Assembly: GCA_016218375.1 (NCBI GenBank)
Contig: JACREG010000004.1
Coordinates: 1-36,718, forward strand
Reading direction: 5' to 3'
Source of the DNA: Gammaproteobacteria bacterium
Lineage (GTDB): Bacteria; Pseudomonadota; Gammaproteobacteria; Thiohalobacterales; Thiohalobacteraceae
DNA length: 36,718 nucleotides
Position numbers and translations under genes: made by a program. This document shows, piece by piece, positions 1 to 8,311 of this stretch. The notes under the pieces are model-generated. The model did not search any database and was not told the DNA's origin. It worked only from the letters and a program-made list of their open reading frames with translations. The stretch's first letter is position 1, and each line of letters opens with the position of its first letter.

Positions 1-885
1 CACGGGCGTCTGGCCAAGCGCGGCGTCATCGCCGTGATGCCGTCGGTGACGGATTTCCCCTACAGCACGCGCGTCGTCTCAGAGATCACCGAGTCCAACG
101 GCTCCAGCTCGATGGCCTCCGTGTGCGGCAGCTCGCTGGCATTGATGGATGCCGGTGTACCGTTGAAGGCGCCGGTTGCCGGTGTGGCCATGGGCCTGAT
201 CAAGGAAGGCGACAAGTTTGCGGTGCTCACCGACATCATGGGCGACGAGGATCACCTCGGCGACATGGACTTCAAGGTGGCCGGTACGACCAATGGCGTG
301 ACCGCGCTGCAGATGGACATCAAGATCGACGGTATCACCAAGGAAATCATGGAGACCGCGCTGGCCCAAGCTCACGATGCGCGTCTGCATATCCTCGACA
401 AGATGAGTGCCGCGCTCTCCGCGCCGCGCACGGAAATGTCCAAGTTCGCGCCGCGCTACACCACCATGAAGATCAATCCGGATCGCATCCGCGACGTGAT
501 CGGCAAGGGCGGTGCGACCATCCGCGCCATCACCGAAGAGACCGGCACCAGCATCGACATCACCGACGATGGCACGGTCAAGATCGCTTCGGTGGACGCC
601 GCCGCCGGTGAAGAGGCCAAGCGCCGCATCGAGCAGCTCACCGCGGACGTGACCGTCGGCACCATCTACGAAGGTAAGGTCGCCAAGCTGATGGACTTCG
701 GTGCCTTCGTCACTATCCTGCCGGGTAAGGACGGGCTGGTACACATCTCGCAGATCTGCGACGAGCGCGTGCAGAACGTCAGCGACAAGCTGGCCGAAGG
801 CGACATCGTCAAGGTCAAGGTGCTGGAAGTCGACAAGCAGGGCCGCATCCGTCTCAGCATGAAGGCGGTCGCCGAAGAGGCGTGA
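1..885 (+). CDS. pnp: Polynucleotide phosphorylase, C-terminal part (5' end outside window)
   Basis: Pnp is a phosphate-dependent 3'-5' exoribonuclease of RNA decay. The reading frame is open from base 1, so the ORF-track start at 34 is only an internal Met. The visible 294 residues begin in the second RNase PH-like core ([17 protein letters not shown], then [16 protein letters not shown], which carries the conserved catalytic aspartates). A KH domain with its GxxG loop ([12 protein letters not shown]) and an S1 RNA-binding domain ([18 protein letters not shown]) follow. The protein stops about 10 residues after the S1 domain (VAEEA), so it has little C-terminal tail. About 60% of the protein lies upstream of the window. 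A strong terminator follows directly. Identification is secure. Confidence 0.97.
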   Translation, partial: HGRLAKRGVIAVMPSVTDFPYSTRVVSEITESNGSSSMASVCGSSLALMDAGVPLKAPVAGVAMGLIKEGDKFAVLTDIMGDEDHLGDMDFKVAGTTNGVTALQMDIKIDGITKEIMETALAQAHDARLHILDKMSAALSAPRTEMSKFAPRYTTMKINPDRIRDVIGKGGATIRAITEETGTSIDITDDGTVKIASVDAAAGEEAKRRIEQLTADVTVGTIYEGKVAKLMDFGAFVTILPGKDGLVHISQICDERVQNVSDKLAEGDIVKVKVLEVDKQGRIRLSMKAVAEEA

Positions 886-900
886 CGCATACTCCACGCT

Positions 901-931
901 GAAAAAAAGGGGCCTCGCGGCCCCTTTTTTG
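901..931. terminator. Bidirectional intrinsic terminator between pnp and mltD
   Basis: A GGGGCC-TCGC-GGCCCC hairpin is flanked by an A-run on the left and a T-run on the right, so it can terminate transcription from both sides. It sits between the pnp stop codon and the convergent end of the lytic transglycosylase gene. Confidence 0.9.
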
Positions 932-952
932 TTGGGTGCAATTCCCCGAGTT

Positions 953-2527
953 TCAGTCCGCGGAGGGGATGCGTAATTGTTGCCCCGGGCGGATCACCGA
1001 ACGTGCGTGCATATTATTCGCTGCGAGCAGATCGTTTAGCCGTATCCGGTATGCGCTTGCGATCTTGAAGGGTGTGTCGCCCGCGCTAACGCGGTGGGTA
1101 GTGCTGGCCGTTGCGATCTTATTGAGCGAGTCCGTTGTGTGCGTGCCGGGCAGTTTGAGCACCTGGCCAATGCGTAGCGGTGCGCCCCGCGCACTCAGAC
1201 CGTTATGCGCACTCAGCGTTTTCACCGTGGTGCCGTAGCGACGCGCGATCGTCCACAGGCTGTCGCCTTGTGCAACGCGGTGGATGCGGCTGGATTTGAT
1301 GGGGGTGCCATGGGACGTTTCCACGCGTGCCACCGCAGTGTCGGGCGGCGCAGTGAACTCGGGTACGTAGTTCTTTGCCGGAACCCAGACCGTGATGCCG
1401 GCCGGCAGTTTGCTTTTGCCCTTGAGCGCGCGGTCCGACCAGCCGGGATTGAGATCGGCCAGTGCCAGCAGATCCGTGCCCATCTGTTTGCGAATGTCGT
1501 GCGCATACAGCGCGTGCTTGAGGGTGACGGGCTTGGCCGCCAGCGGGGCCTGGAAGCGCACGCCCTCGGGGAAATATTTGTCCGGAGACTTGGCGATGCG
1601 GCGCACGGCGAGGAATTCCGGATAGAAGTTGCGCGACGAAAAACCGAAAGACGGTGCATCGTAGTCGCGCACAATGCGCGCGAAGTCGTTGCCGAAACGC
1701 GCTTGGGCGCGGTTCATACTGCCGATGCCGTGGTTATAGGACGTTACGGCGAGCGGCCAATTGCCCAGTGATCGATAGGCGCCGGCGAAATAACCCGCCG
1801 CGCCTTGCGCCGCCGTGACCGGGTTGAGGCGCTCGTCGACCGTGGTGCCGACCGTCATGTAGGAGCGCGCGGTGGACGGCATGAATTGCCACATGCCGGC
1901 GGCGCCGACCGAAGAACGCGCGCCGATCTGAAACGAGGATTCGACGTGCGGCAAGTAAGCCAGATCTTCCGGCAGACCGCGGGCGCGGAAAACCGCGCGG
2001 AAAACTTGATCGTAACGACCGCTGATTTCCAGGCCGCGCAGGAAACGTTCGCGCGTGCCGCGTTGCGAGCGTACCCGCTCGGCCGCACCCTTGATCTTGC
2101 CGCTGCCGTAGGTGATGGCGTTGGCCAGGCGCTGTTCCGTTTTCGTCAGGGCTTGGCTGCGGGCCTTCTTGACCGACAGTTGGGAAAGTTCGGCGATCAG
2201 CTGGTTTTCCTGCTCGCGCACCCAGGCGCGCTGGCCGCTGGTCAGACCTTCGGCGACCGGGCCGGGGATATCGACGACGCGGTAAACGACGCCCAGATAT
2301 TCGTCGTCGTGCAGTGCGACCTGTTCGCGGGACCAGTCGGCGAATACTTTGCACCAGAAATCGACGGCGGGTTCGAGACCGCTCGGCAGCGGGAAGGGAT
2401 TCTGTGTTTTGACTTGGCTATTGGCGTTGTCGGGTGCGGCAGAGGCGAAGCAGGGCAGGAACATCAGCAGCGCGGCGATCGCAGCCCCGCCCATAACCCT
2501 TTTGCAGGTGCTCCGGATAGCGTCCAA
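953..2527 (-). CDS. mltD: Membrane-bound lytic murein transglycosylase, MltD-like, with two LysM domains
   Basis: This enzyme cleaves the MurNAc-GlcNAc bond of peptidoglycan in the periplasm. The 524-residue product has an N-terminal signal sequence (basic STCKR, hydrophobic GGAAIAALLMFLPC, cut near ASA-APD). An SLT domain lies around residues 190-330, with the catalytic Glu in the HVESSFQ motif followed by GAAGMWQFMPSTA. Two C-terminal LysM domains (HRVAQGDSLWTIARRYG and HRVSAGDTPFKIASAY) bind glycan. The start is TTG, chosen because a strong SD (AGGGGGG) lies about six bases upstream; an in-frame ATG 33 bases further in would shorten the n-region. E. coli MltD is slightly shorter. A perfect CRP-type palindrome lies about 110 bp upstream. 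The gene is convergent with pnp. Confidence 0.92.
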   Translation of the reverse strand: MDAIRSTCKRVMGGAAIAALLMFLPCFASAAPDNANSQVKTQNPFPLPSGLEPAVDFWCKVFADWSREQVALHDDEYLGVVYRVVDIPGPVAEGLTSGQRAWVREQENQLIAELSQLSVKKARSQALTKTEQRLANAITYGSGKIKGAAERVRSQRGTRERFLRGLEISGRYDQVFRAVFRARGLPEDLAYLPHVESSFQIGARSSVGAAGMWQFMPSTARSYMTVGTTVDERLNPVTAAQGAAGYFAGAYRSLGNWPLAVTSYNHGIGSMNRAQARFGNDFARIVRDYDAPSFGFSSRNFYPEFLAVRRIAKSPDKYFPEGVRFQAPLAAKPVTLKHALYAHDIRKQMGTDLLALADLNPGWSDRALKGKSKLPAGITVWVPAKNYVPEFTAPPDTAVARVETSHGTPIKSSRIHRVAQGDSLWTIARRYGTTVKTLSAHNGLSARGAPLRIGQVLKLPGTHTTDSLNKIATASTTHRVSAGDTPFKIASAYRIRLNDLLAANNMHARSVIRPGQQLRIPSAD

Positions 2528-2639
2528 GTTGACCCCCCTTCTTTGGTACTGTTCCGGTCGATGCGCAATTGGACTGATCGAACGGAATACTAAGCTATCG
2601 GCGGGCCGACCGCCATACTTAGGAACGCGCGCGGCGTGC

Positions 2640-2655
2640 TGTGATGTCTTTCACA
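2640..2655. promoter_or_regulatory. CRP/Vfr-like palindrome upstream of mltD
   Basis: The site TGTGA-TGTCTT-TCACA matches the TGTGA-N6-TCACA consensus in both half-sites, and the outer C/G pair extends it to CTGTGA/TCACAG. It overlaps the stop codon of the upstream nuclease gene and lies about 113 bp before the mltD start. It has no T-run, so a terminator role is less likely. Confidence 0.45.
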
Positions 2656-5590
2656 GTGTGCTTGGGTTGTTGTCGTTATCCCAGGCGGCACGACGACACA
2701 CACCCTGCATCGGACAATGACGGCAACTGTCGGGATCGCCCCAGGCCGGCAGTGCCTGGCCCGCCAGCAGCGCGCTGTGGGTTGCGGCAAGACGCGCGGC
2801 CACCGCATCGCGCAATTCCATGACCGCCGCGCCGCTCAATTGGCCGGCGCTGCGCACCGTTTGTTTGTCCAGTTGCAGATACTCCACGTGTTCGACGGCG
2901 CTTGTGCCGAGCAGGGCATACATCGGCAATTGCACCGCCTCGCCGGCATCGATAGCGGCTTGCGCGGGAATATAGCCGGTTTTGTAGTCGACGATGGCCC
3001 GATGCTGTCCATCGCTGTCGATGCGATCCAGCCGCCCTTTCAGCGTCAAGCCGTTTTCCAGCGGACGTTCGAGTTGCGCCTCCACCTGCTCTACACGCCA
3101 GTTCGCCGCACGCGCGATTTGCCAGTCGATATAGTCGGGAATCAAGACCAGCCAGCGCTTGAGCCAGCCGCGATGCTGGAAGTTGTCTTCCAGGTCGCGG
3201 GCGAACACGGCGTGCGCAATGCGTTGCAGCAGATCAATGGCCGCGTCGCGCGTGGCCGCGCTGAACGCTTGGGTGAACGGTCCGGGCAGATGCTCGACGT
3301 TGCCGTGGAAGGCCTCCAGACAACGGTGCACGCGTTCGCCGTAGTCGGATTTCTGCAAACGCTCGCGCACCTCGTCCGGCGGCGAGAGGCGCAGACCGTC
3401 GGCGGCGAAATAGCGATACGGGCAGTCGATGAGGTGTTGATGACTGCTGGCGCTGACGGTGGCGGGCAACAAGTCCGCGGGCAGACGCGGTCGCGGCCGC
3501 GTGGGCGGCGCGGGCAACGGCGCGGCATCGGCGGGTGCGACCGCGCCCTGTTCGGAGACGGTCAGTGCCTTGAGTTCGATGTCCTCCAGCGAACGCCCGT
3601 AGGCGAGCCGATGCAGCGACTCCAAGGCTTCCAGCCAAGGGCTCGGCAACACCGGCTCGCCCTGTTCCTCGCGGCGCCAGGTCAGCAGTATCTGCGGTGC
3701 GCTCTCCAACAGATGCCGGAACTGATAACGGCGCAGATCGAGGCGCTGCTCCCAGGTGGGCAAACCGAGTTCGCGGCGCACGCCGGCGTTGAAGAAGGCG
3801 CTGATGCGATCCTTGCCGGGCAGGTGTTCGCGATCGCAGGCGCCGCACACGAGCGCATCGAAATGCAGCGACTGACTTTGTTCCAGCGTCAGCAATTGCA
3901 CCGGACCGTTGGCCAGGCTGGGGCGAAAGGTTTTGTCTTCCAGCGCGCGGCCGAACCAAGTGCGGAATTCCCGCCAGCTCAAGCTCAGCGGCAGGGTTTG
4001 CGCGGCGGCATCCAGTTCTTCCCAGAGTGCCAGGATGCGTTGACCGGCGTCGTCGCCATCCAGGCTGGTCCAGACGCCGAGGGTGGTCAGGCTATCGCGC
4101 AGCGTGGCGAGATACATGCGAGCCGGATGTGCTCTGTTCAGCATGCGCAGCAGCGGACGGGCGGCGGTCGCGAGACGATCGAGCAAGGCGTGCAAGGGTT
4201 CGACTATGGCCGGCGGCCAGTCCAGACGATGCCGACGGTATTCGATATGCCGCCGATAACGCTCCAGACCGCGGGCGATGTTCTCGTGCTGAATGATGTC
4301 GTGTTCCAGGCGATAGACCGTGGCGAGGTGCGCACTGCGCGTGGCCTCCGCGCAGGCACAGGACGACTTGAGGAAATCCAACAACGGCTGATGCGCGAAA
4401 TCCTCTTCCATGCTTTGCAGCCAGCGTTCCACGCAAGCGGCCGCGCTGGTGGTGGACAACGCCCAACCACCGGCGTCCTGCAATACGATGCCGGCGCGTT
4501 CCAGCAGTGCGCGCACGCGCCGCGCCAGACGCCGATCCTCGGTGACGATGCCGATGCGCTGTTTGCCGGCCAGCAGCCAGCGGCGCACTTGCAGATCGAT
4601 GGCGCGTGCCTCCTGTTCGGCGGAGTCCGCGGCCAGCGTGCCGAGTTTGTCTGGCGCGGGACTGTCGGCGTTCGCACTCGCCAGGGCCGCGGCGCGTGTG
4701 CGCAGGTCTGCGTCGTCGTGCGGATACACGCTGTCCAGAAAGGTGCGGATGGCATTGTTATCGGCATTGTCATCGGCGCGGTATTGCGCCGTGCCCAGCG
4801 TGAGGATGTCGTTCAGCGCGCGGTCGGCCAGGGTGTGTTGTGCGGGGAGATTGCCGTGCAGCAGCCACTCGGCACGCCCGGCGTGCAGGCGCGCGGTAAT
4901 CCACTCGTGTTCCGCGGGTGTGAATGTCTGTAATCCGACCAGGATGTAGAAGGGTTCGTCTTCGCGCAGTGGATGTTGTCGTTGTAGCTTGTGCAGATAA
5001 TGCGTGCCGGGGTCGGGGCGATGCAGCGCGGCGGTCTGTTCCTGCCAGGCGCGCCATAGGCGATGCACAATCTGCGCCTCGCGATTGAGCGCGGCCGGTG
5101 CCGAGCCATCGATGCGATAGCCTTTGGCCAAACGTTCGGCCAGGGCCGGCGCGGTCTCCGGCAATTCGGCGCGATGCAGGGTGAGTTCGTCGAACAATTC
5201 CAACAGGCTGTCGGCGAGGCGCCAGGGATCGTCCTCGCCGAACAGGCCGCTGTGCTGACGCAAGGCATCGACCAGTAACAGATGCCGGGCGGGATCGCTC
5301 AAGGGCGGATCGGTGTCGGGGCTATCGGGACTGCCGTTCTCAATGCCGTTATCGATGCCGTTATCGATCCAGGCGCGCAGCGTCAGGATGCGCAATCCCA
5401 GCAGCGCGGGATGTCCCCGCGCCTGCGCGAGTGCGCTGATCTGCACGCGCAGTGCGCGGCTCGCCAGACTGTCGGCCACCAGCACGACCACGCGGGAGAG
5501 ATCGGGACACTGTGCCGCGGCGTGGTACAGGCAACGCTCGGCGGCGCGCGCCAGCAAGTCCTCGCTGTAGGCATGGAGGAAGAGGCTCAT
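2651..5590 (-). CDS. AddB-like PD-(D/E)XK nuclease (RecB-family, probable DNA repair protein)
   Basis: The 979-residue protein resembles the inactivated-helicase/nuclease subunit of AddAB-type break-repair enzymes, in the family annotated as probable DNA repair protein. The N-terminus has a helicase-like fold region but no Walker A motif. The C-terminal nuclease domain shows GRLDRID...AIVDYKTGYIP, carrying the D and DxK catalytic residues. An early cysteine (LIDCPYRYFAADG) and a C-terminal trio (CRHCPMQGVC) fit the four-cysteine Fe-S staple of AddB. The start ATG has no obvious SD. The neighbour fdxA is only about 90 bp upstream on the same strand. The UvrD-like AddA partner usually found next to it is not in this window. 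The family call is firm; the exact repair role is inferred. Confidence 0.85.
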   Translation of the reverse strand: MSLFLHAYSEDLLARAAERCLYHAAAQCPDLSRVVVLVADSLASRALRVQISALAQARGHPALLGLRILTLRAWIDNGIDNGIENGSPDSPDTDPPLSDPARHLLLVDALRQHSGLFGEDDPWRLADSLLELFDELTLHRAELPETAPALAERLAKGYRIDGSAPAALNREAQIVHRLWRAWQEQTAALHRPDPGTHYLHKLQRQHPLREDEPFYILVGLQTFTPAEHEWITARLHAGRAEWLLHGNLPAQHTLADRALNDILTLGTAQYRADDNADNNAIRTFLDSVYPHDDADLRTRAAALASANADSPAPDKLGTLAADSAEQEARAIDLQVRRWLLAGKQRIGIVTEDRRLARRVRALLERAGIVLQDAGGWALSTTSAAACVERWLQSMEEDFAHQPLLDFLKSSCACAEATRSAHLATVYRLEHDIIQHENIARGLERYRRHIEYRRHRLDWPPAIVEPLHALLDRLATAARPLLRMLNRAHPARMYLATLRDSLTTLGVWTSLDGDDAGQRILALWEELDAAAQTLPLSLSWREFRTWFGRALEDKTFRPSLANGPVQLLTLEQSQSLHFDALVCGACDREHLPGKDRISAFFNAGVRRELGLPTWEQRLDLRRYQFRHLLESAPQILLTWRREEQGEPVLPSPWLEALESLHRLAYGRSLEDIELKALTVSEQGAVAPADAAPLPAPPTRPRPRLPADLLPATVSASSHQHLIDCPYRYFAADGLRLSPPDEVRERLQKSDYGERVHRCLEAFHGNVEHLPGPFTQAFSAATRDAAIDLLQRIAHAVFARDLEDNFQHRGWLKRWLVLIPDYIDWQIARAANWRVEQVEAQLERPLENGLTLKGRLDRIDSDGQHRAIVDYKTGYIPAQAAIDAGEAVQLPMYALLGTSAVEHVEYLQLDKQTVRSAGQLSGAAVMELRDAVAARLAATHSALLAGQALPAWGDPDSCRHCPMQGVCRRAAWDNDNNPSTL

Positions 5591-5678
5591 GTGGCTTTGC
5601 GTTGCGACTGTGCTGCCCTGGGGGTCTGCCTGGGGGCTATCTGGCGGCTACCTGGCGGGACTGCCTGGGCGCGCGTGT

Positions 5679-6002
5679 TCAGCGTTGCAGGTCTTTGAGC
5701 TTGTCGGACTTGCCGTTCCAGTTATCCGCGTCGGGCGGCGCGTCTTTTTTCTGGGTAATGACCGGCCAGCCTTGCGCCAGCTCGGCGTTCAATTCCAGAA
5801 AGTGCTCCTGGCCGGAGGGGATGTCGTCCTCGGGGAAGATGGCCTCGGCCGGACACTCGGGTTCGCACAGGGTGCAGTCGATGCATTCCTCGGGATCGAT
5901 GACCAGGAAATTCGGACCCTCGTGGAAACAATCCACCGGGCAGACTTCGACGCAATCGGTGTATTTACACTTGATGCAGTTTTCGGTGACGACAAAGGTC
6001 AT
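5679..6002 (-). CDS. fdxA: 7Fe ferredoxin (FdxA, [3Fe-4S][4Fe-4S])
   Basis: This is a small electron carrier of the Azotobacter ferredoxin I type. I place the start at 6002 ([25 protein letters not shown]), giving 107 residues, the usual length; the longer 192-aa ORF adds a low-complexity, unrelated N-terminus. A GGGAG SD precedes this ATG. The first cluster region, with C-x7-C-x3-CP spacing, and the second ([12 protein letters not shown]) bind a 3Fe-4S and a 4Fe-4S cluster. In many Gammaproteobacteria fdxA lies next to mutS; here the seven-gene wsp operon separates them. Confidence 0.95.
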   Translation of the reverse strand: MTFVVTENCIKCKYTDCVEVCPVDCFHEGPNFLVIDPEECIDCTLCEPECPAEAIFPEDDIPSGQEHFLELNAELAQGWPVITQKKDAPPDADNWNGKSDKLKDLQR

Positions 6003-6159
6003 GGCGGGCTCCCGCAACAGGCTGCGATGAATGGAAATACCGACACGCGGTGCCGGTCGCCGTTGGAGGCCTAATGATAGGGATTGGTCGGGGCTTTGGC
6101 GAGGGTGGATCGCTATCGGGATTCGGGCCGGGACTGTGACCGGAACTGGCGCCGGGTGT

Positions 6160-7236
6160 TCAGGCGCGGCTTTGGTTGACCGCCGGCGGGGCGGTCGCTT
6201 CGTCGCTGGCCACTTCGACGCGGTTGCGCCCAGCGTGCTTGGCGCGGTACAGGGCATCGTCGGCTGCGGCGAGCAAGGTGTCGGGATTGTCGCTGCCGCG
6301 TGGGTTCATGTTGGCGATGCCGATGCTCAGGGTGATCTTGTCGGACACCTTGGATGCGTCGTGGCGCACGTTCAGGCGCGATACGGCCTCGCGCATCTTT
6401 TCGGCGACGCGCAGCGTACCTTCCGTGTCGGTCTCGGGCAGAATGACCGCGAACTCCTCGCCGCCGTAGCGCGCGACGAGATCCGAGGGGCGGTGCACGA
6501 TGCGCGCCAGCGCCAGGGCCACGCTCTTGAGACAATCGTCGCCGGCCTGATGACCGTAGGTGTCGTTGAACAGCTTGAAATAATCGATGTCGATCATGAT
6601 CAGCGACAGCTCGGCGCAGTTGCGCAGGGCACGCTGCCATTCCTGTTCGAGCGTCTTGTCGAACTGACGGCGATTGGAAATACCGGTGAGTCCATCCAGC
6701 GACGACAGGCGTTGCAGTTCGCGGTTGCTTTCCTCCAACTGGGCGTTGCTGGTTTCCAGTTGGTTTTGCAGATCGCGCAGCGCTTGGTAGGCGGCATCGC
6801 GTTCCAATTGCGCCAGATAGCTGCGGGAGTGAGCGCGGATACGCGCGACCAGCTCGACCTTGTCGGGCAGTTTGACCAGGTAATCGTTGGCGCCGTTGTG
6901 GAAGGCCTCGCTCTTGATGGCCGGGTCGTCCTTGGTCGACAGCACGATGATCGGCACGTCGCGGGTCGCTGGATTGGTGCGGTAGAAACGCACCAGCATC
7001 ATGCCATCGACTTCCGGCATGACCAGATCCTGCAAGATGGTCGTTGCCTTGATGGTGATGGCGGTTTGAATGGCCTCGCGCGGATCGGCGCAATAATGAA
7101 AGTCGATATCCGTCTCGTCGACCAGCATGCGCCGAATGCCCTCGGCGACCATGGCCTGGTCGTCGACCAGCAGCACCACGGCGCGGCGTTTGGGCATGGC
7201 GGTATCGCTCTGTTGGTCTTTGCGGGTCTCGTTCAT
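6160..7236 (-). CDS. wspR: Response regulator diguanylate cyclase WspR
   Basis: This is the output protein of the Wsp system; it makes cyclic di-GMP from two GTP when phosphorylated by WspE. I prefer the ATG at 7236 (MNETRKDQQ, 358 aa) over the GTG at 7254 that overlaps the wspF stop. With this start the phospho-acceptor in [11 protein letters not shown] is residue 70, the same number as in Pseudomonas WspR. The receiver (about 20-138; [11 protein letters not shown] in LVKLP) is joined by a coiled-coil linker ([19 protein letters not shown]) to the GGDEF domain. The active site is intact (ARYGGEEF) and an RxxD inhibitory site (RPSD) lies five residues before it. It is the last gene of the operon. 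Confidence 0.94.
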   Translation of the reverse strand: MNETRKDQQSDTAMPKRRAVVLLVDDQAMVAEGIRRMLVDETDIDFHYCADPREAIQTAITIKATTILQDLVMPEVDGMMLVRFYRTNPATRDVPIIVLSTKDDPAIKSEAFHNGANDYLVKLPDKVELVARIRAHSRSYLAQLERDAAYQALRDLQNQLETSNAQLEESNRELQRLSSLDGLTGISNRRQFDKTLEQEWQRALRNCAELSLIMIDIDYFKLFNDTYGHQAGDDCLKSVALALARIVHRPSDLVARYGGEEFAVILPETDTEGTLRVAEKMREAVSRLNVRHDASKVSDKITLSIGIANMNPRGSDNPDTLLAAADDALYRAKHAGRNRVEVASDEATAPPAVNQSRA

Positions 7237-7253
7237 CTGCGAAATCCGAATCA

Positions 7254-8300
7254 CTACGCCGTTAACGGCCGACGCAGGGATTTCAGTAGGGCCGGTCCGA
7301 TGGCATCAAGTCCCAGGATATCGACCGCGGCGCCCAATTCTGCAGCCGCCTTGGGCATGCCGTAAATGGCGCTGCTGGCCTGATCCTGGGCGATGGTGTG
7401 GGCGCCGGCCTGGCGCAGGCTGAGCAGGCCGGTGCCGCCGTCCCGGCCCATGCCGGTCAGCAGAACGCCCACCGAATGGCCGCGCCAGTAGCGCGCCATG
7501 CTCTCGAAGAACACATTGACCGACGGGCGGTAGGCGTAATCGGCCGGCTCCGGGGTGTAGTCCAGGCGGCCGTCCGTGGTGACGATCAGGTGATCTTCGC
7601 GGCCGGCGATCAGCACATGGCCAGGGCTGGGGCGGTCGCCCGGCTGCGCCAAACGCACCGACAAGGCCGTTTGTTCGTCCAGCCATTCCGCGAAGCTGTG
7701 GGCAAACTCTTTGTCCACATGCTGAATGACGATAATCGCCGCCGGCAGATCGGCCGGCAGCGGCGCCAACAGGGTTTTCAACGCGGCCGGCCCGCCGGTG
7801 GACGCGCCAATGGCGATCAGCGGCGGACAACGCCCGGGGACCATGCAGGGATTCGGCGGCTCCGGCGTTACCGGCGGCGCGCTGCGTTTCGGCGCTTGGA
7901 TCAGGCGTCCGACCATGTCGATCTTGTGCAACAGGGCGGCGTTGCCGGCACCGCTGCCGTCCATGCCGAGGATCGGCGTGTTGATCGCATCCAAGGCGCC
8001 CGCGCCCATGGCCTCGAAGACCTTGGCGGCGTTGCCGGCGACACTCGCGGTGACCACGACGATGGCGCACGGCGCCTTGGCCATGATCTGACGCGTGGCC
8101 TCCACGCCGTCCATGTTGGGCATGATGAGATCCATCAGGATGAGATCCGGACGATCCTCGGTGCTGCGGCGCACCGCTTCGGCGCCGTCTTCCGCGACCC
8201 AGGCGACGTGGTGCCGGCCGCTCTCGGCGATCACCCGACGCAGGCTCTCGGCGGCCAGTTTGGAATCGTTTACAACTGCAACACGCATAGCTGGGCTCAT
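7254..8300 (-). CDS. wspF: Chemotaxis-type protein-glutamate methylesterase WspF (CheB)
   Basis: WspF demethylates the receptor WspA and resets the pathway; its loss in Pseudomonas locks WspR on. The 348-residue protein has a receiver domain (VAVVNDSKLAAESLR, acceptor Asp in LILMDLIMPNMDG) and a C-terminal CheB methylesterase domain. The catalytic Ser lies in AIGASTGGPAAL, His in VIQHVD and Asp in LTGMGRDGGTG. The start is the first ATG (MSPAMRVAV), 11 bases after the wspE stop; an ATG four codons later would give the more typical MRVAVVND N-terminus. The stop overlaps the alternative wspR start by one base. Confidence 0.93.
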   Translation of the reverse strand: MSPAMRVAVVNDSKLAAESLRRVIAESGRHHVAWVAEDGAEAVRRSTEDRPDLILMDLIMPNMDGVEATRQIMAKAPCAIVVVTASVAGNAAKVFEAMGAGALDAINTPILGMDGSGAGNAALLHKIDMVGRLIQAPKRSAPPVTPEPPNPCMVPGRCPPLIAIGASTGGPAALKTLLAPLPADLPAAIIVIQHVDKEFAHSFAEWLDEQTALSVRLAQPGDRPSPGHVLIAGREDHLIVTTDGRLDYTPEPADYAYRPSVNVFFESMARYWRGHSVGVLLTGMGRDGGTGLLSLRQAGAHTIAQDQASSAIYGMPKAAAELGAAVDILGLDAIGPALLKSLRRPLTA

Positions 8301-8311
8301 TGCTTGTCGAC

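Noticed and set aside
79-897. 272-codon minus-strand ORF opposite pnp
   Set aside because: Antisense shadow of pnp with no domain and no SD.
5601-5680. CTGGGGG/CTGGCGG-rich run between the nuclease gene and fdxA
   Set aside because: Only a loose, imperfect repetition of CTGG; too irregular to be called a repeat element.
6031-7365. 444-codon plus-strand ORF opposite wspR
   Set aside because: Antisense to wspR and its composition is that of a shadow frame.
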